Part shown: piece after piece, positions 7,231 through 14,639 of the stretch | How positions within the stretch are numbered: the stretch's first letter is position 1 | How the letters are laid out: each line of letters starts with the position of its first letter | Notes under the pieces: model-generated | The model's database searches: none | Told to the model about the DNA's origin: nothing | What the model saw: the letters and a program-made list of their open reading frames with translations, nothing else | From: Bordetella parapertussis | Lineage (GTDB): Bacteria > Pseudomonadota > Gammaproteobacteria > Burkholderiales > Burkholderiaceae_C | Direction: 5' to 3' | Length of the DNA stretch: 24,566 bases | Assembly: GCA_945882755.1 (NCBI GenBank) | Contig: CAMCWS010000022.1 | Location: 1-24,566 of the forward strand | Translations under genes and position numbers: made by a program

Positions 7231-8538
7231 TCAGGCTGCTTTTTCAGCGGCTTTGAGGGCACGCTTCAAGTCGTCGATCAAGTCGTCTGCATCTTCCAAA
7301 CCGATGGACAAGCGGATGGTCCCAGCACCAATGCCCGCTTGCGCCAGCGCCTCGTCGCTCATGCGGAAATGCGTGGTGCTGGCAGGGTGGATTACCAGCG
7401 ATTTGCTGTCGCCCACATTGGCCAAGTGGCTGAAAATTTTGAGCGCTTCTATGAACGCACGGCCTTGCGTGCGAGAACCCTTGATGTCAAAGCTGAACAC
7501 CGAACCCGCCCCCCGTGCGCCACCGCGCAACAATTTTTGCGCCAAAGCATGGCTGGGGTGGTCGGGCATCAGCGGGTGGCCCACCCGCGACACCATGGGG
7601 TGAGCCGCCAAAAACGCCACCACTTTCTCGGTGTTGGCCAAATGCCGCTCCATGCGCAGCGGCAAAGTTTCCATGCCCTGCAAAATCAACCAGGCCGAGT
7701 GGGGACTCAGGCAGGCACCAAAGTCGCGCAAACCCTCACGACGTGCCCTCAGCAAGAATGCACCCACGGTGCTTTCCTCGGTGAACACCATGTTGTGGAA
7801 ACCTTCATAGGGCTCCGACAGTTCAGGGAATTTGCCGCTGGCTTCCCAGTCAAACGAACCTCCATCGACAACCACGCCGCCTATCACGGTGCCGTGGCCG
7901 CTCAAAAATTTGGTCGCCGAGTGGTAGACCAAATCTGCGCCCAAGGACAAGGGTTGCTGCAAATAAGGGGTGGTCAGCGTGGCATCGACCAACAGGGGTA
8001 CACCGTTTTCATGGGCGATTTGTGAGATGGTGGGGATGTCCAGCACGTCCAGCCCTGGGTTGCCCACCGTCTCACCAAACAGCAATTTGGTGTTGGGTCG
8101 GATGGCGGCTCTCCATGCGTCGATGTCACCCGGTTTGACAAAGGTGGTTTCAATGCCAAAGCGACTCAGGGTGTAGTGCAATAGGTTGTGGGAGCCGCCA
8201 TACAAAGCAGAGCTGGAGACAATGTGCGAACCCGCACCCATGAGGGTCGCCACGCTCAAGTGCAGTGCCGCTTGACCGCTGGCCGTGGCAATCGCCCCAA
8301 TGCCGCCCTCCAAGGCCGCTATGCGTTGCTCGAACACGGCGGTGGTGGGGTTGCTGATGCGGCTGTAGACATGACCGGCGCTTTCCAAATTGAAAAGTGC
8401 TGCGGCTTGGTCGGACGACTCGAACACAAATGAGGTGGTCAGGTGAATCGGCACGGCACGTGCGCCAGTGGCGGGGTCGGGCTGGCTGCCTGCATGCAGG
8501 GCCAGCGTGTCGAAATGGGGATCGGCGTATCCGGTCAT
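7231..8538 (-). CDS. metY: O-acetylhomoserine sulfhydrylase (aminocarboxypropyltransferase)
   Basis: This PLP enzyme of the Cys/Met metabolism family replaces the acyl group of O-acyl-homoserine with sulfide, giving homocysteine for methionine synthesis. It is 435 residues from the ATG at 8536-8538, typical for MetY. It begins with the family opening FDTLALHAG. The signature VYSRISNPT (about 58-66) and the phosphate-binding ASGQAA follow. The PLP lysine is K210 in HSATKFLSGHGT. The MetZ (O-succinyl) alternative cannot be fully excluded, but the length and the insert after the lysine favour MetY. An upstream in-frame ATG at 8595 would add 19 residues that lack family similarity; the chosen start has a GAGAACACC ribosome site. 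It is divergent from the CBS-domain gene and coupled to the hydrolase. Confidence 0.93.
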   Translation of the reverse strand: MTGYADPHFDTLALHAGSQPDPATGARAVPIHLTTSFVFESSDQAAALFNLESAGHVYSRISNPTTAVFEQRIAALEGGIGAIATASGQAALHLSVATLMGAGSHIVSSSALYGGSHNLLHYTLSRFGIETTFVKPGDIDAWRAAIRPNTKLLFGETVGNPGLDVLDIPTISQIAHENGVPLLVDATLTTPYLQQPLSLGADLVYHSATKFLSGHGTVIGGVVVDGGSFDWEASGKFPELSEPYEGFHNMVFTEESTVGAFLLRARREGLRDFGACLSPHSAWLILQGMETLPLRMERHLANTEKVVAFLAAHPMVSRVGHPLMPDHPSHALAQKLLRGGARGAGSVFSFDIKGSRTQGRAFIEALKIFSHLANVGDSKSLVIHPASTTHFRMSDEALAQAGIGAGTIRLSIGLEDADDLIDDLKRALKAAEKAA

Positions 8539-8624
8539 GGTGTTCTCGTTCCTACGGTGTACCAAAATCAGATTGTGGGCTATATTGAAAACCAAGCCAA
8601 AGCCATGGCCCTGAGGAGAACACC
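8539..8624. promoter_or_regulatory. Divergent intergenic region metY / CBS gene
   Basis: These 86 bases must hold the start signals for both genes. The two ribosome sites are mirror images: CATGGTGTTCTC at 8536-8547 is the exact reverse complement of GAGAACACCATG at 8616-8627. TATATT at 8581-8586 is a possible -10 for the CBS gene, but no matching -35 is convincing. No methionine or SAM riboswitch fold is recognisable. Confidence 0.45.
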
Positions 8625-9086
8625 ATGAAAGTCAGCGACATCCTGCGCATCAAAGGCACCACGCTCTACACCACCACGCCTTTGGCACCTCTGGCCGAGG
8701 CGGTGCAAACCATGGCCGACCACGACTTGGGCTCCATCTTGGTCATGGACCATGGGGACTTGGTGGGCATCCTCACTTTTCGCGAGGTGATTTTGGCGCT
8801 CAATGGCAATGGTGGGGCCTTGGGGCAGGCCACCGTGCGAAGTGCCATGGACGACCACCCCATCACCTGTTCACCCGACACCGAACTCGACGAGGTGCGC
8901 CGCATGATGCTCGAGCGCCATGCCCGCTATTTGCCTGTTTTAAACAAGCGCGAACTCATGGGCGTGGTGAGTTTTTACGATGTGGCCAAAGCCGTGGTGG
9001 ACAGCCAAAACTTCGAGAACCAAATGCTCAAAGCCTATATCCGTGATTGGCCCTCAGAAGAAGAGGGTGCCAAGGCGAATCAATAA
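8625..9086 (+). CDS. CBS domain-pair protein
   Basis: This 153-residue protein consists almost entirely of two tandem CBS domains (a Bateman module), at about residues 1-60 and 72-130. The first contains the pattern LAEAVQTMADHDLGSILVMD followed by LVGILTFREV. The second contains ITCSPDTELDEVRRMMLERH, then LPVL and LMGVVSFYDVAKAV. Such modules bind adenosine nucleotides and regulate partner proteins; no effector domain is fused here, so the partner is unknown. An excellent GAGGAGAACACC site precedes the ATG. The stop codon TAA (9084-9086) overlaps the end of the convergent RelE-type toxin gene by seven bases. It is divergent from metY, so a link to methionine or SAM sensing is possible but unproven. 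Confidence 0.92.
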   Translation: MKVSDILRIKGTTLYTTTPLAPLAEAVQTMADHDLGSILVMDHGDLVGILTFREVILALNGNGGALGQATVRSAMDDHPITCSPDTELDEVRRMMLERHARYLPVLNKRELMGVVSFYDVAKAVVDSQNFENQMLKAYIRDWPSEEEGAKANQ

Positions 9087-9355
9087 ACCGCATCATGGTC
9101 ACCTACATTCAGCGGGACGATTTGCTGGTCCTGAATCAGCAATTCCAGCGTGATGCAATAAGACAGGTTGATGGATACCGAATGCGCACCTTGAAGTCGC
9201 CCCGACAAAGCATGCAAGCGAAGCGAAGGGTGGTGTGGGTTGATCTCCAGCAAAGCCAGGGTTTTGGCGTATTGGTTTTTCAGCTCGGGGTGGCGTTTTA
9301 AAAAACGCAGAGCACGACGCATGTAGTCGTCGGTGAAGACCAATTGGTAGGGCAT
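9080..9355 (-). CDS. RelE/StbE-type toxin with a Cys in place of a conserved Arg
   Basis: This 91-residue protein belongs to the RelE/YafQ-like mRNA-interferase toxins, which cleave mRNA in the ribosome. Family features are FTDDYMRRALRFLKRHPEL at the N-terminus, LLEINPHHPSLRLHALSG in the middle, SVSINLSY, and the C-terminal VGDHDAVY. The conserved Arg of the SYRI[TL] strand, equivalent by my alignment to Arg61 of E. coli RelE, is Cys67 here (codon TGC at 9155-9157, minus strand). A single C-to-T change from CGC would produce it. Activity may be lost or reduced. I chose the ATG at 9353-9355 because upstream in-frame residues have no toxin similarity. It lies seven bases downstream of its antitoxin gene, and its 3' end overlaps the convergent CBS gene. 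Confidence 0.87.
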   Translation of the reverse strand: MPYQLVFTDDYMRRALRFLKRHPELKNQYAKTLALLEINPHHPSLRLHALSGRLQGAHSVSINLSYCITLELLIQDQQIVPLNVGDHDAVY

Positions 9356-9362
9356 ACAGCTG

Positions 9363-9647
9363 TCAGTGACCGACTTTGGTGTCTTGTGCTGTGAGCATGG
9401 TTTCCAAGCGTCGCATGTGTGCGGCGGCGGTTTCTTGGATGGCACGTCCCGCAGAAACATCCGCTCTGCTTTGCACCAAGGCCGCTTCGAGTTCGCACTC
9501 GCGCAGGTAGTGGTATTGCGCCATTTCCATCACCACAAAACGTTGTGTGCCTCGCACAGAAATGGTAGCTTCGGTTTGATTGGCGAGCGCTTCTTCGATA
9601 GCAGCAATGCCGCGCACCTTGATGTCATTGGCGGTAAGTTGGCTCAT
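9363..9647 (-). CDS. Phd/YefM-type antitoxin
   Basis: This 94-residue protein fits the Phd/YefM ('prevent-host-death') antitoxin family. The N-terminal DNA-binding part reads LTANDIKVRGIAAIEEALAN, followed by the beta-strand segment ATISVRGTQRFVVMEMAQYHYLRE typical of the family. The C-terminal half is charged and helical and would wrap the toxin. Phd-type antitoxins repress their own operon and do so better in complex with toxin. A strong AAAGGAG site sits seven bases before the ATG. Antitoxin precedes toxin, the usual order for this class. A near-consensus promoter with an overlapping palindrome lies upstream. Nothing in the antitoxin appears broken. Confidence 0.87.
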   Translation of the reverse strand: MSQLTANDIKVRGIAAIEEALANQTEATISVRGTQRFVVMEMAQYHYLRECELEAALVQSRADVSAGRAIQETAAAHMRRLETMLTAQDTKVGH

Positions 9648-9662
9648 GATGACTCCTTTAAA

Positions 9663-9680
9663 AGTACGATTTTAAGTACT
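9663..9680. promoter_or_regulatory. Candidate antitoxin operator overlapping the -10 box
   Basis: AGTAC at 9663-9667 and GTACT at 9676-9680 form an inverted repeat around an 8-base AT-rich centre. The centre contains the -10 box of the toxin-antitoxin promoter. Phd/YefM antitoxins commonly bind short palindromes at this location, so autoregulation is the natural reading. Binding has not been shown and the half-sites are short. Confidence 0.5.
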
Positions 9681-9697
9681 ATTTGTCATGTTATCAA
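9669..9697 (-). promoter_or_regulatory. Near-consensus sigma70 promoter of the Phd/RelE locus
   Basis: Read on the minus strand, TTGATA (9692-9697) and TAAAAT (9669-9674) are separated by exactly 17 bases. Each box differs from consensus at only one position. Transcription would begin around 9660-9662, about 14 bases before the antitoxin start, leaving room for the AAAGGAG ribosome site. Confidence 0.8.
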
Positions 9698-9749
9698 TAG
9701 CTTTGTAAATTAGGAGGCCGCATCAAGCCAGCCTCCAATGTCGCTCAGG

Positions 9750-9755
9750 GATAAT
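9750..9755 (+). promoter_or_regulatory. Candidate -10 box placing aroC as leaderless
   Basis: GATAAT matches the -10 consensus at five of six positions and ends seven bases before the aroC ATG at 9763. If used, transcription would begin at or next to the start codon. No -35 of quality lies 16-18 bases upstream, so this is a weak call. No Shine-Dalgarno is present at the proper distance; an AGGAGG at 9712-9717 is too far from the ATG. Confidence 0.35.
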
Positions 9756-9762
9756 CCCCCGC

Positions 9763-10863
9763 ATGAGCGGCAACACCTTCGGCACCCTTTTCGCAGTCAC
9801 CAACTTTGGTGAATCCCACGGCCCGGCCATTGGCTGCGTGATTGACGGCTGCCCACCGGGCATGGCCTTGAGCGAGGCCGACATTCAGCACGACTTGGAC
9901 CGCCGCCGTCCTGGCACCAGCCGCCATGTGACCCAACGCCAAGAACCCGACCAGGTGCAAATCCTGAGCGGTGTCTACCAAGGTGTGACCACCGGCGCAC
10001 CCATTGCCTTGCTGATTCACAACACCGACCAGCGCAGCAAAGACTACAGCGACATCTTGCAAACCTTCAGGCCCGGCCACGCCGACTACACCTACACCCA
10101 AAAATACGGTGTGCGCGACCCGCGTGGGGGTGGGCGTTCTTCTGCACGACTCACCGCACCCACCGTCGCAGCTGGCGCTGTCGCCAAAAAATGGCTGAAA
10201 GAAAAATACGGCACCCACTTCATCGGTTGCATGACGCAACTCGGCGTTCACCCCATCGCGTTTGAAGACTGGATGCATGTGCCGAACAACCCGTTTTACG
10301 CGCCCATTGCCGACGTGGCTCACTTGGAAAGCTATATGGACAGCTTGCGCAAAGCGGGTGACTCCTGCGGCGCTCGCATCCGAGTCGTGGCCAAAGGCAT
10401 GCCGGTGGGCTTGGGCCAACCGATTTACGACCGGCTTGATGCCGACATTGCCTACGCCATGATGGGTTTGAACGCGGTCAAAGGGGTGGAAATAGGTGCA
10501 GGCTTTGCCAGCGTCGCTCAACTGGGCTCGACCCACGGCGACAGCTTGACGCCCGGGGGGTTCAAGAACAACAACGCCGGTGGCGTGTTGGGCGGCATCA
10601 GCACGGGGCAAGACTTGGAGGTGAGCATCGCCATCAAGCCCACCAGTTCCATCCTCACGCCGCGTGACAGCATCGACAGCGCGGGCAGTGCCGTGCAGGT
10701 GCAAACCAAGGGTCGCCACGACCCTTGCGTGGGCATTCGCGCTACGCCCATTGCAGAAGCATTGCTGGCGCTGGTGGTGATGGACCACGCGCTGCGCCAC
10801 CGCGCCCAATGCGGCGATGTGGTGATGCCGCTCTCGCCCATTCCTGCGCAGCGCGGCGATTGA
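9763..10863 (+). CDS. aroC: Chorismate synthase
   Basis: AroC converts 5-enolpyruvylshikimate-3-phosphate to chorismate, the last shikimate-pathway step, using reduced FMN. The 366-residue length is typical. Signature 1 is [18 protein letters not shown] (residues 16-33). Signature 2 spans [15 protein letters not shown] (about 118-132). The third is [14 protein letters not shown] near the C-terminus. Conserved histidines H19 and the one in GRHDPC are present. The ATG at 9763 gives the family-standard MSGNTFG opening. The MFS transporter gene follows after four bases and is probably co-transcribed. The upstream gap is shared with the divergent Phd/RelE operon. FMN dependence makes it a consumer of the riboflavin pathway encoded later in the window, though no regulatory link is visible. 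Confidence 0.98.
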   Translation: MSGNTFGTLFAVTNFGESHGPAIGCVIDGCPPGMALSEADIQHDLDRRRPGTSRHVTQRQEPDQVQILSGVYQGVTTGAPIALLIHNTDQRSKDYSDILQTFRPGHADYTYTQKYGVRDPRGGGRSSARLTAPTVAAGAVAKKWLKEKYGTHFIGCMTQLGVHPIAFEDWMHVPNNPFYAPIADVAHLESYMDSLRKAGDSCGARIRVVAKGMPVGLGQPIYDRLDADIAYAMMGLNAVKGVEIGAGFASVAQLGSTHGDSLTPGGFKNNNAGGVLGGISTGQDLEVSIAIKPTSSILTPRDSIDSAGSAVQVQTKGRHDPCVGIRATPIAEALLALVVMDHALRHRAQCGDVVMPLSPIPAQRGD

Positions 10864-10867
10864 TCCC

Positions 10868-12061
10868 ATGAACACAGACGCAGCGCCGCGGGTCTCGCGG
10901 CGTCAACTGGTGCCGTTTGCCGCACTGTCCGCCAGTTACTTTGCCCACATCGGGTTTTTCAACCCCTATTTGCCTCTGTGGTTGAAACACCTGGGCCTTA
11001 GCCTGTGGATGATTGGTTTACTCACCTCCATGCAAGCAGTCACCCGTGTGTTTGCGCCTTACCTGTGGGGGTGGCTGAGCGACCGCAGCGGTGAACGTGT
11101 GCCCCTGATGCGTTGGTGTGCAGGCATGGCCTTGTTGTGCTCTATCGGCCTGTTGTTCAGCGATGCACCGTGGTGGTTGGCAGCGGTCTTGTTTTTGATG
11201 TTCACCCACACCAGCGCCATGATGCCCATGAGTGAGGCCGCCATGGCGCATTTGGTCAGCCACCAAGGGGCGCTGGATGTGCGCCGCTATGGTCGTATTC
11301 GCTTGTGGGGTTCGGTTGGGTTTTTGGTGACGGTGTTTGTGTCAGGCCACTGGTTTGAAGTGCATGGCATGGCTGACTTTCCGATGTGGACGGTGTTGAC
11401 CTTGTTGGCCATCAACTTAAGCGTATGGAGCTTGCCCAATGTGCGGGAAGAAGCGCCGCATGTCAAAGGCCAAGCCGGGTTTGGCAAAGTGCTGCGCCAA
11501 CCGCAAACCCTGTGGTTTTTCGCCACCTTGTTTTTCCATGTGCTGTCGCATGTAGCCATCTACACGTTTTTCTCTTTGTACTTGGATGAACTCGGCTATG
11601 GCAAAGACATGATTGGCGTGTTGTGGGCGGTGTCTGTCGTGGTTGAAATCATCGGCTTCTTCACCCAGAGTCGCTGGTTGCACTGGCTAAGCTTGCCTGC
11701 ATGGTTGTGTGTCTGCACCGGCTTGATGAGCCTTCGCATGGGAATGACCGCTTGGTACGGCCAGTGGTTACCGGTGCTGCTGCTGGCGCAGTGCCTGCAT
11801 GTGTTCACCTTTGCCATTCAACACACGGTGTGCATTGCATGGCTGTCGCAGCATTTCCCAGGGCGCTTGCGCGGTAGGGGGCAGGCTTTGTATGCGGTGA
11901 TCGGCTATGGCTTCACCGGTGTGCTGGGTGCTTTGGGTGGCGCGGCGCTCAGCACCCATTGGGGCTTGCAAACAGTGTTCATGGCGGCCATTCCCGTGGC
12001 TTTGCTGGCTTTGCTGTGCGCCGTGGGCTTGCTCAGGGCCTCAAGACAACAGCCGGCATAA
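10868..12061 (+). CDS. MFS transporter, HcaT/LacY-like (MFS_1-like)
   Basis: This 397-residue major facilitator protein would have twelve membrane helices. It begins FAALSASYFAHIGFFNPYLPLWL, a hallmark of the HcaT-like/MFS_1-like subgroup. The loop between helices two and three reads PYLWGWLSDRSGER, the MFS motif A region. A conserved RLWGSVGF-type motif (here IRLWGSVGF) lies in the first half. Helical pairs continue through the C-terminal half to ALLCAVGLLRASRQ. Substrates of this subgroup include aromatic acids and sugars; none can be assigned here. It starts four bases after aroC. The adjacency suggests co-transcription, and a role in shikimate or aromatic transport is possible but unproven. 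I see no terminator after it. Confidence 0.9.
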   Translation: MNTDAAPRVSRRQLVPFAALSASYFAHIGFFNPYLPLWLKHLGLSLWMIGLLTSMQAVTRVFAPYLWGWLSDRSGERVPLMRWCAGMALLCSIGLLFSDAPWWLAAVLFLMFTHTSAMMPMSEAAMAHLVSHQGALDVRRYGRIRLWGSVGFLVTVFVSGHWFEVHGMADFPMWTVLTLLAINLSVWSLPNVREEAPHVKGQAGFGKVLRQPQTLWFFATLFFHVLSHVAIYTFFSLYLDELGYGKDMIGVLWAVSVVVEIIGFFTQSRWLHWLSLPAWLCVCTGLMSLRMGMTAWYGQWLPVLLLAQCLHVFTFAIQHTVCIAWLSQHFPGRLRGRGQALYAVIGYGFTGVLGALGGAALSTHWGLQTVFMAAIPVALLALLCAVGLLRASRQQPA

Positions 12062-12139
12062 CTGAAATATTGCTCAATTTATATCGAAAGCACTTGAAGA
12101 AGTAAAAGAAATTGCGTACATCTCGCTAAAGGAGATGTT

Positions 12140-12775
12140 ATGCCTCACCCGCGCATCTTGATCATTGAAGACCACCCATTGATGGCGGACGCCATCGCTG
12201 TGTCGGTGCAAAGCTGTTTGCCACAAGCGCAGTGCGTCATGGCGCACCGTCTTCAAACTGCACTTGAATTCTTGTCTTCACCCATCCCTTGGGCTTTGGT
12301 CTTGGTCGATTTGAATTTGCCAGACTCCGAGGGACTGCATACTTTGTACGCGGTGTGTGAGTTGCGCAGCCAAGGCGCATTGATGGTGCTCTCTGCCTTG
12401 CATGACCCCGAGGTGCAAGAGGCTTGCACCGCCAATGGCGTGGTGTTTATCAACAAAGCTTTGCCTTCCAGTGCTTTTTTGGCGGCATTGCTGCAAGCTT
12501 TGCATCAGGTCTTAGGCTCCCAAGCGGCACCTTTGCTGGCGCAGGAAGCGCCAATATCGCATGGTCTGCAAAGTTTGTCGACGCAGCAACGCTTGGTCCT
12601 AGCGCAGCTGTCAAAGGGGTGGACCAGTCGCCGCATTGCACATCAATTGCAATTGAGCGAAGCCACCGTCCGCAGCCACACCCGGGAAGTCTTGCGCAAG
12701 CTCGGGGTTGAAAACCGCACCCAAGCCAGTCAGTTGTACCTGCAATGGCTACAACAAAAAGCTTCCGATGTTTAA
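12140..12775 (+). CDS. NarL/LuxR-family response regulator
   Basis: This 211-residue protein has an N-terminal receiver and a C-terminal LuxR-type helix-turn-helix. The receiver shows the acidic pair E10-D11, the phospho-acceptor D57 in LVLVDLNLPDSEG, Ser85 in the Thr/Ser position (MVLSA) and K106 in INKALP. The DNA-binding part (about 145-205) reads LSTQQRLVLAQLSKGWTSRRIA then LSEATVRSHTREVLRKLGVENRTQA. A strong AAAGGAGATGTT site precedes the ATG. Its last codons overlap the start of the sensor kinase gene by eight bases, so the pair forms one transcriptional unit. The 78 bases upstream are AT-rich and probably contain the promoter, but I could not pick clear boxes. Target genes are unknown; the downstream DUF1330 gene is a candidate by proximity only. 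Confidence 0.93.
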   Translation: MPHPRILIIEDHPLMADAIAVSVQSCLPQAQCVMAHRLQTALEFLSSPIPWALVLVDLNLPDSEGLHTLYAVCELRSQGALMVLSALHDPEVQEACTANGVVFINKALPSSAFLAALLQALHQVLGSQAAPLLAQEAPISHGLQSLSTQQRLVLAQLSKGWTSRRIAHQLQLSEATVRSHTREVLRKLGVENRTQASQLYLQWLQQKASDV

Positions 12776-14624
12776 GGTCGTGCTGATTGTCTTGGTGTGG
12801 CTAGGATTTGGCTGCGCAACAGCATTAGCGCAGATACCGCAATGGCCAGCGGTTCAAGCGGTCCCAGAGCAGTTACCCACGCAGACACCAGAGGCGATTT
12901 GGCAGCGCATAGAACAGGGCCAAGGGCTGGCGCTTACGCGTCCTCACCAAGTCATTGCAGCGTCTTCAGGTCAAGCCTACTGGGCAGGTTTTCGTTTGGG
13001 TTCAAGCGATGGTGCAACCAAGCATTGGCTGAGTTTGCAGTCACCTACGCAGGACAAGGCGCAACTGTGGTGGCGCCGCGCCGGTGAATCATGGGTGGCA
13101 CAGCCGCTGCTGCAAGACACCCGAGCGCTCTCCTTGGGTAGCGGGCATTTGTTTGCAGTTTGGCCTATAGAACTCTCAGACCAGTACAGCACCGAGATCT
13201 TGGTGCGCATCGAGGGCGTCAACCGTGTGCAATTTCCCCTTGTGCTGCAAACACCTGCCGAATTTGTGCAGCAGCAACAGTGGCTGTGTTTGTCGATGGG
13301 TGCGATATTGGTCGTGCCCTGGGTGGTGGTGTTTTATGTGCTCACCTTGATACGCTCTTTTTACAACCCGTCTTTGCCGATTTTTTTGGCTATGGCGCTG
13401 TGTGAAACGATGGGCGCGGTATGGGTCAGCGGTTTGATGAATTGGCTGTTGCCATGGCTGGACCGGTTACAAACCGCATGGGTCGGCAGCGTCTTTTATG
13501 GCTTGTTGATGGCATTAAGTGTTCATCACGCAAGGGCTTTTTTACGTACCCCGCAATATGACCCAGCGTATGACAAAGCCCTGCGATGGGGAGCATGGTG
13601 CTGGTGGTTGGGCCTGCCTTTGATGGCATGGGTTTATAGCAACTGGATGCGCAGCGCCCTGCTGTACTTGGGTGCTGGACACTCAGTACTGATGTTGATA
13701 CTGGCGGTGCGCACCTACCGTCGCTATCCACGCTCCTACATCGCCATGTATATCGCTGTTTGGGTGGTTTATTTGCTGTCAGTTGCTGTCTATTGGTTGT
13801 TCAGATGGTTTGAATGGCCTTTGATCTCCACCCTGAGCGCACAGTTTGTGCAAGGGGCCATGGTGGCTGCTTTGCTGGGCTGGTCGGGCTGTATGCAAGT
13901 TGTGCAACTGCGTCAAGGATTACAGCTTCGACTGCACCGTCACCGAGAACAAAGTCGTTTGTATGCGGCGGCACAGCATGACCTATGGCAACCTTTGCAG
14001 AGCATGCAGCTGTATGCCAAATCCTTGTCTGGGACTTCTGGGGAGCAACAAGCGCATTTGCTGCGAGGCATACAACTCGCATCGTTTTATGTCGACGACT
14101 TTATGCACAGCTTGCAGCATTTGGCAGACGACAAAACCAAAGCGTTGGACACTGACCAACTCCAAGCGCACACACTCGCCGATTTGCTTCAAAACTTGTT
14201 GCAAGAATTCACACTGACGGCAAAGCTGAGCAACGTCAGCTTGCGCAGTCGCATGGGTGCTCAACCGGTGTGGTTGCACCCTCCCACATTGCAACGCATG
14301 GTGCGCAATATGCTTTCTAACGCTTTGCGCCATGGCTCAAGCGGCGGGAAAATTTTGCTTGGAACCCGCCGCCAAGCAGACCTGCTTTGGTTGTGGTGTG
14401 TCGACAATGGCGACGGCATGTCCCTAGCGCAGTTGGATGCTTGCTTTGAAGCATTTGCTACCCATGGCGAAGCGCATAACCTTCCACAAGGTTTGGGACT
14501 AGGTTTGTACAGCATCAAGCAACTGTCGGTGCAAATGAACACACCTGTTCGCTTGCGCAGCCTTTCAGGCAAGGGAACCGCGATTGGCGTGGGCTTGCGG
14601 TTAACATCGCCTCGCCCAACTTAA
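12768..14624 (+). CDS. Sensor histidine kinase with seven-helix (7TMR-DISM-like) input
   Basis: From the ATG at 12768 this is 618 residues. A signal peptide (residues 1-22, ending ATALAQ) is followed by a periplasmic domain to about 180. Seven hydrophobic segments lie between about 185 and 395. This architecture matches the 7TMR-DISM sensors, whose ligands are often carbohydrates or unknown. The kinase core has H404 in QHDLWQPLQSMQ, N518 in the N-box MLSNALRHG, D546 in DNGDGM and GLGLGLYSIKQL (575-585). In this kinase type the histidine motif is usually HDLRQPL; here Trp replaces Arg. A longer frame from 12708 is rejected because it begins inside the regulator gene and would bury the signal peptide. 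The gene overlaps the response-regulator stop by eight bases, so the two form a two-component pair. Confidence 0.92.
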   Translation: MFKVVLIVLVWLGFGCATALAQIPQWPAVQAVPEQLPTQTPEAIWQRIEQGQGLALTRPHQVIAASSGQAYWAGFRLGSSDGATKHWLSLQSPTQDKAQLWWRRAGESWVAQPLLQDTRALSLGSGHLFAVWPIELSDQYSTEILVRIEGVNRVQFPLVLQTPAEFVQQQQWLCLSMGAILVVPWVVVFYVLTLIRSFYNPSLPIFLAMALCETMGAVWVSGLMNWLLPWLDRLQTAWVGSVFYGLLMALSVHHARAFLRTPQYDPAYDKALRWGAWCWWLGLPLMAWVYSNWMRSALLYLGAGHSVLMLILAVRTYRRYPRSYIAMYIAVWVVYLLSVAVYWLFRWFEWPLISTLSAQFVQGAMVAALLGWSGCMQVVQLRQGLQLRLHRHREQSRLYAAAQHDLWQPLQSMQLYAKSLSGTSGEQQAHLLRGIQLASFYVDDFMHSLQHLADDKTKALDTDQLQAHTLADLLQNLLQEFTLTAKLSNVSLRSRMGAQPVWLHPPTLQRMVRNMLSNALRHGSSGGKILLGTRRQADLLWLWCVDNGDGMSLAQLDACFEAFATHGEAHNLPQGLGLGLYSIKQLSVQMNTPVRLRSLSGKGTAIGVGLRLTSPRPT

Positions 14625-14639
14625 CGCAAGGACGCCCTT

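Noticed and set aside
9712..9717. AGGAGG as a ribosome site for a short leader peptide before aroC.
   Set aside because: No ATG, GTG or TTG falls at a proper distance; the next ATG (9738) is 20 bases away and its frame is not conserved-looking. It pairs with GCCTCC at 9731-9736 in a short hairpin, but there is no further support.
9745..10875. A long minus-strand open frame of 376 residues opposite aroC.
   Set aside because: It is the antisense shadow of aroC. It has low-complexity His/Val/Gly content and no family likeness, while aroC on the plus strand has complete signatures.
12062..12139. A sigma70 promoter for the response regulator.
   Set aside because: TTGAAG-17-TACATC can be drawn but the -10 fits only three of six positions; the AT-rich block may hold a promoter but I cannot define it.
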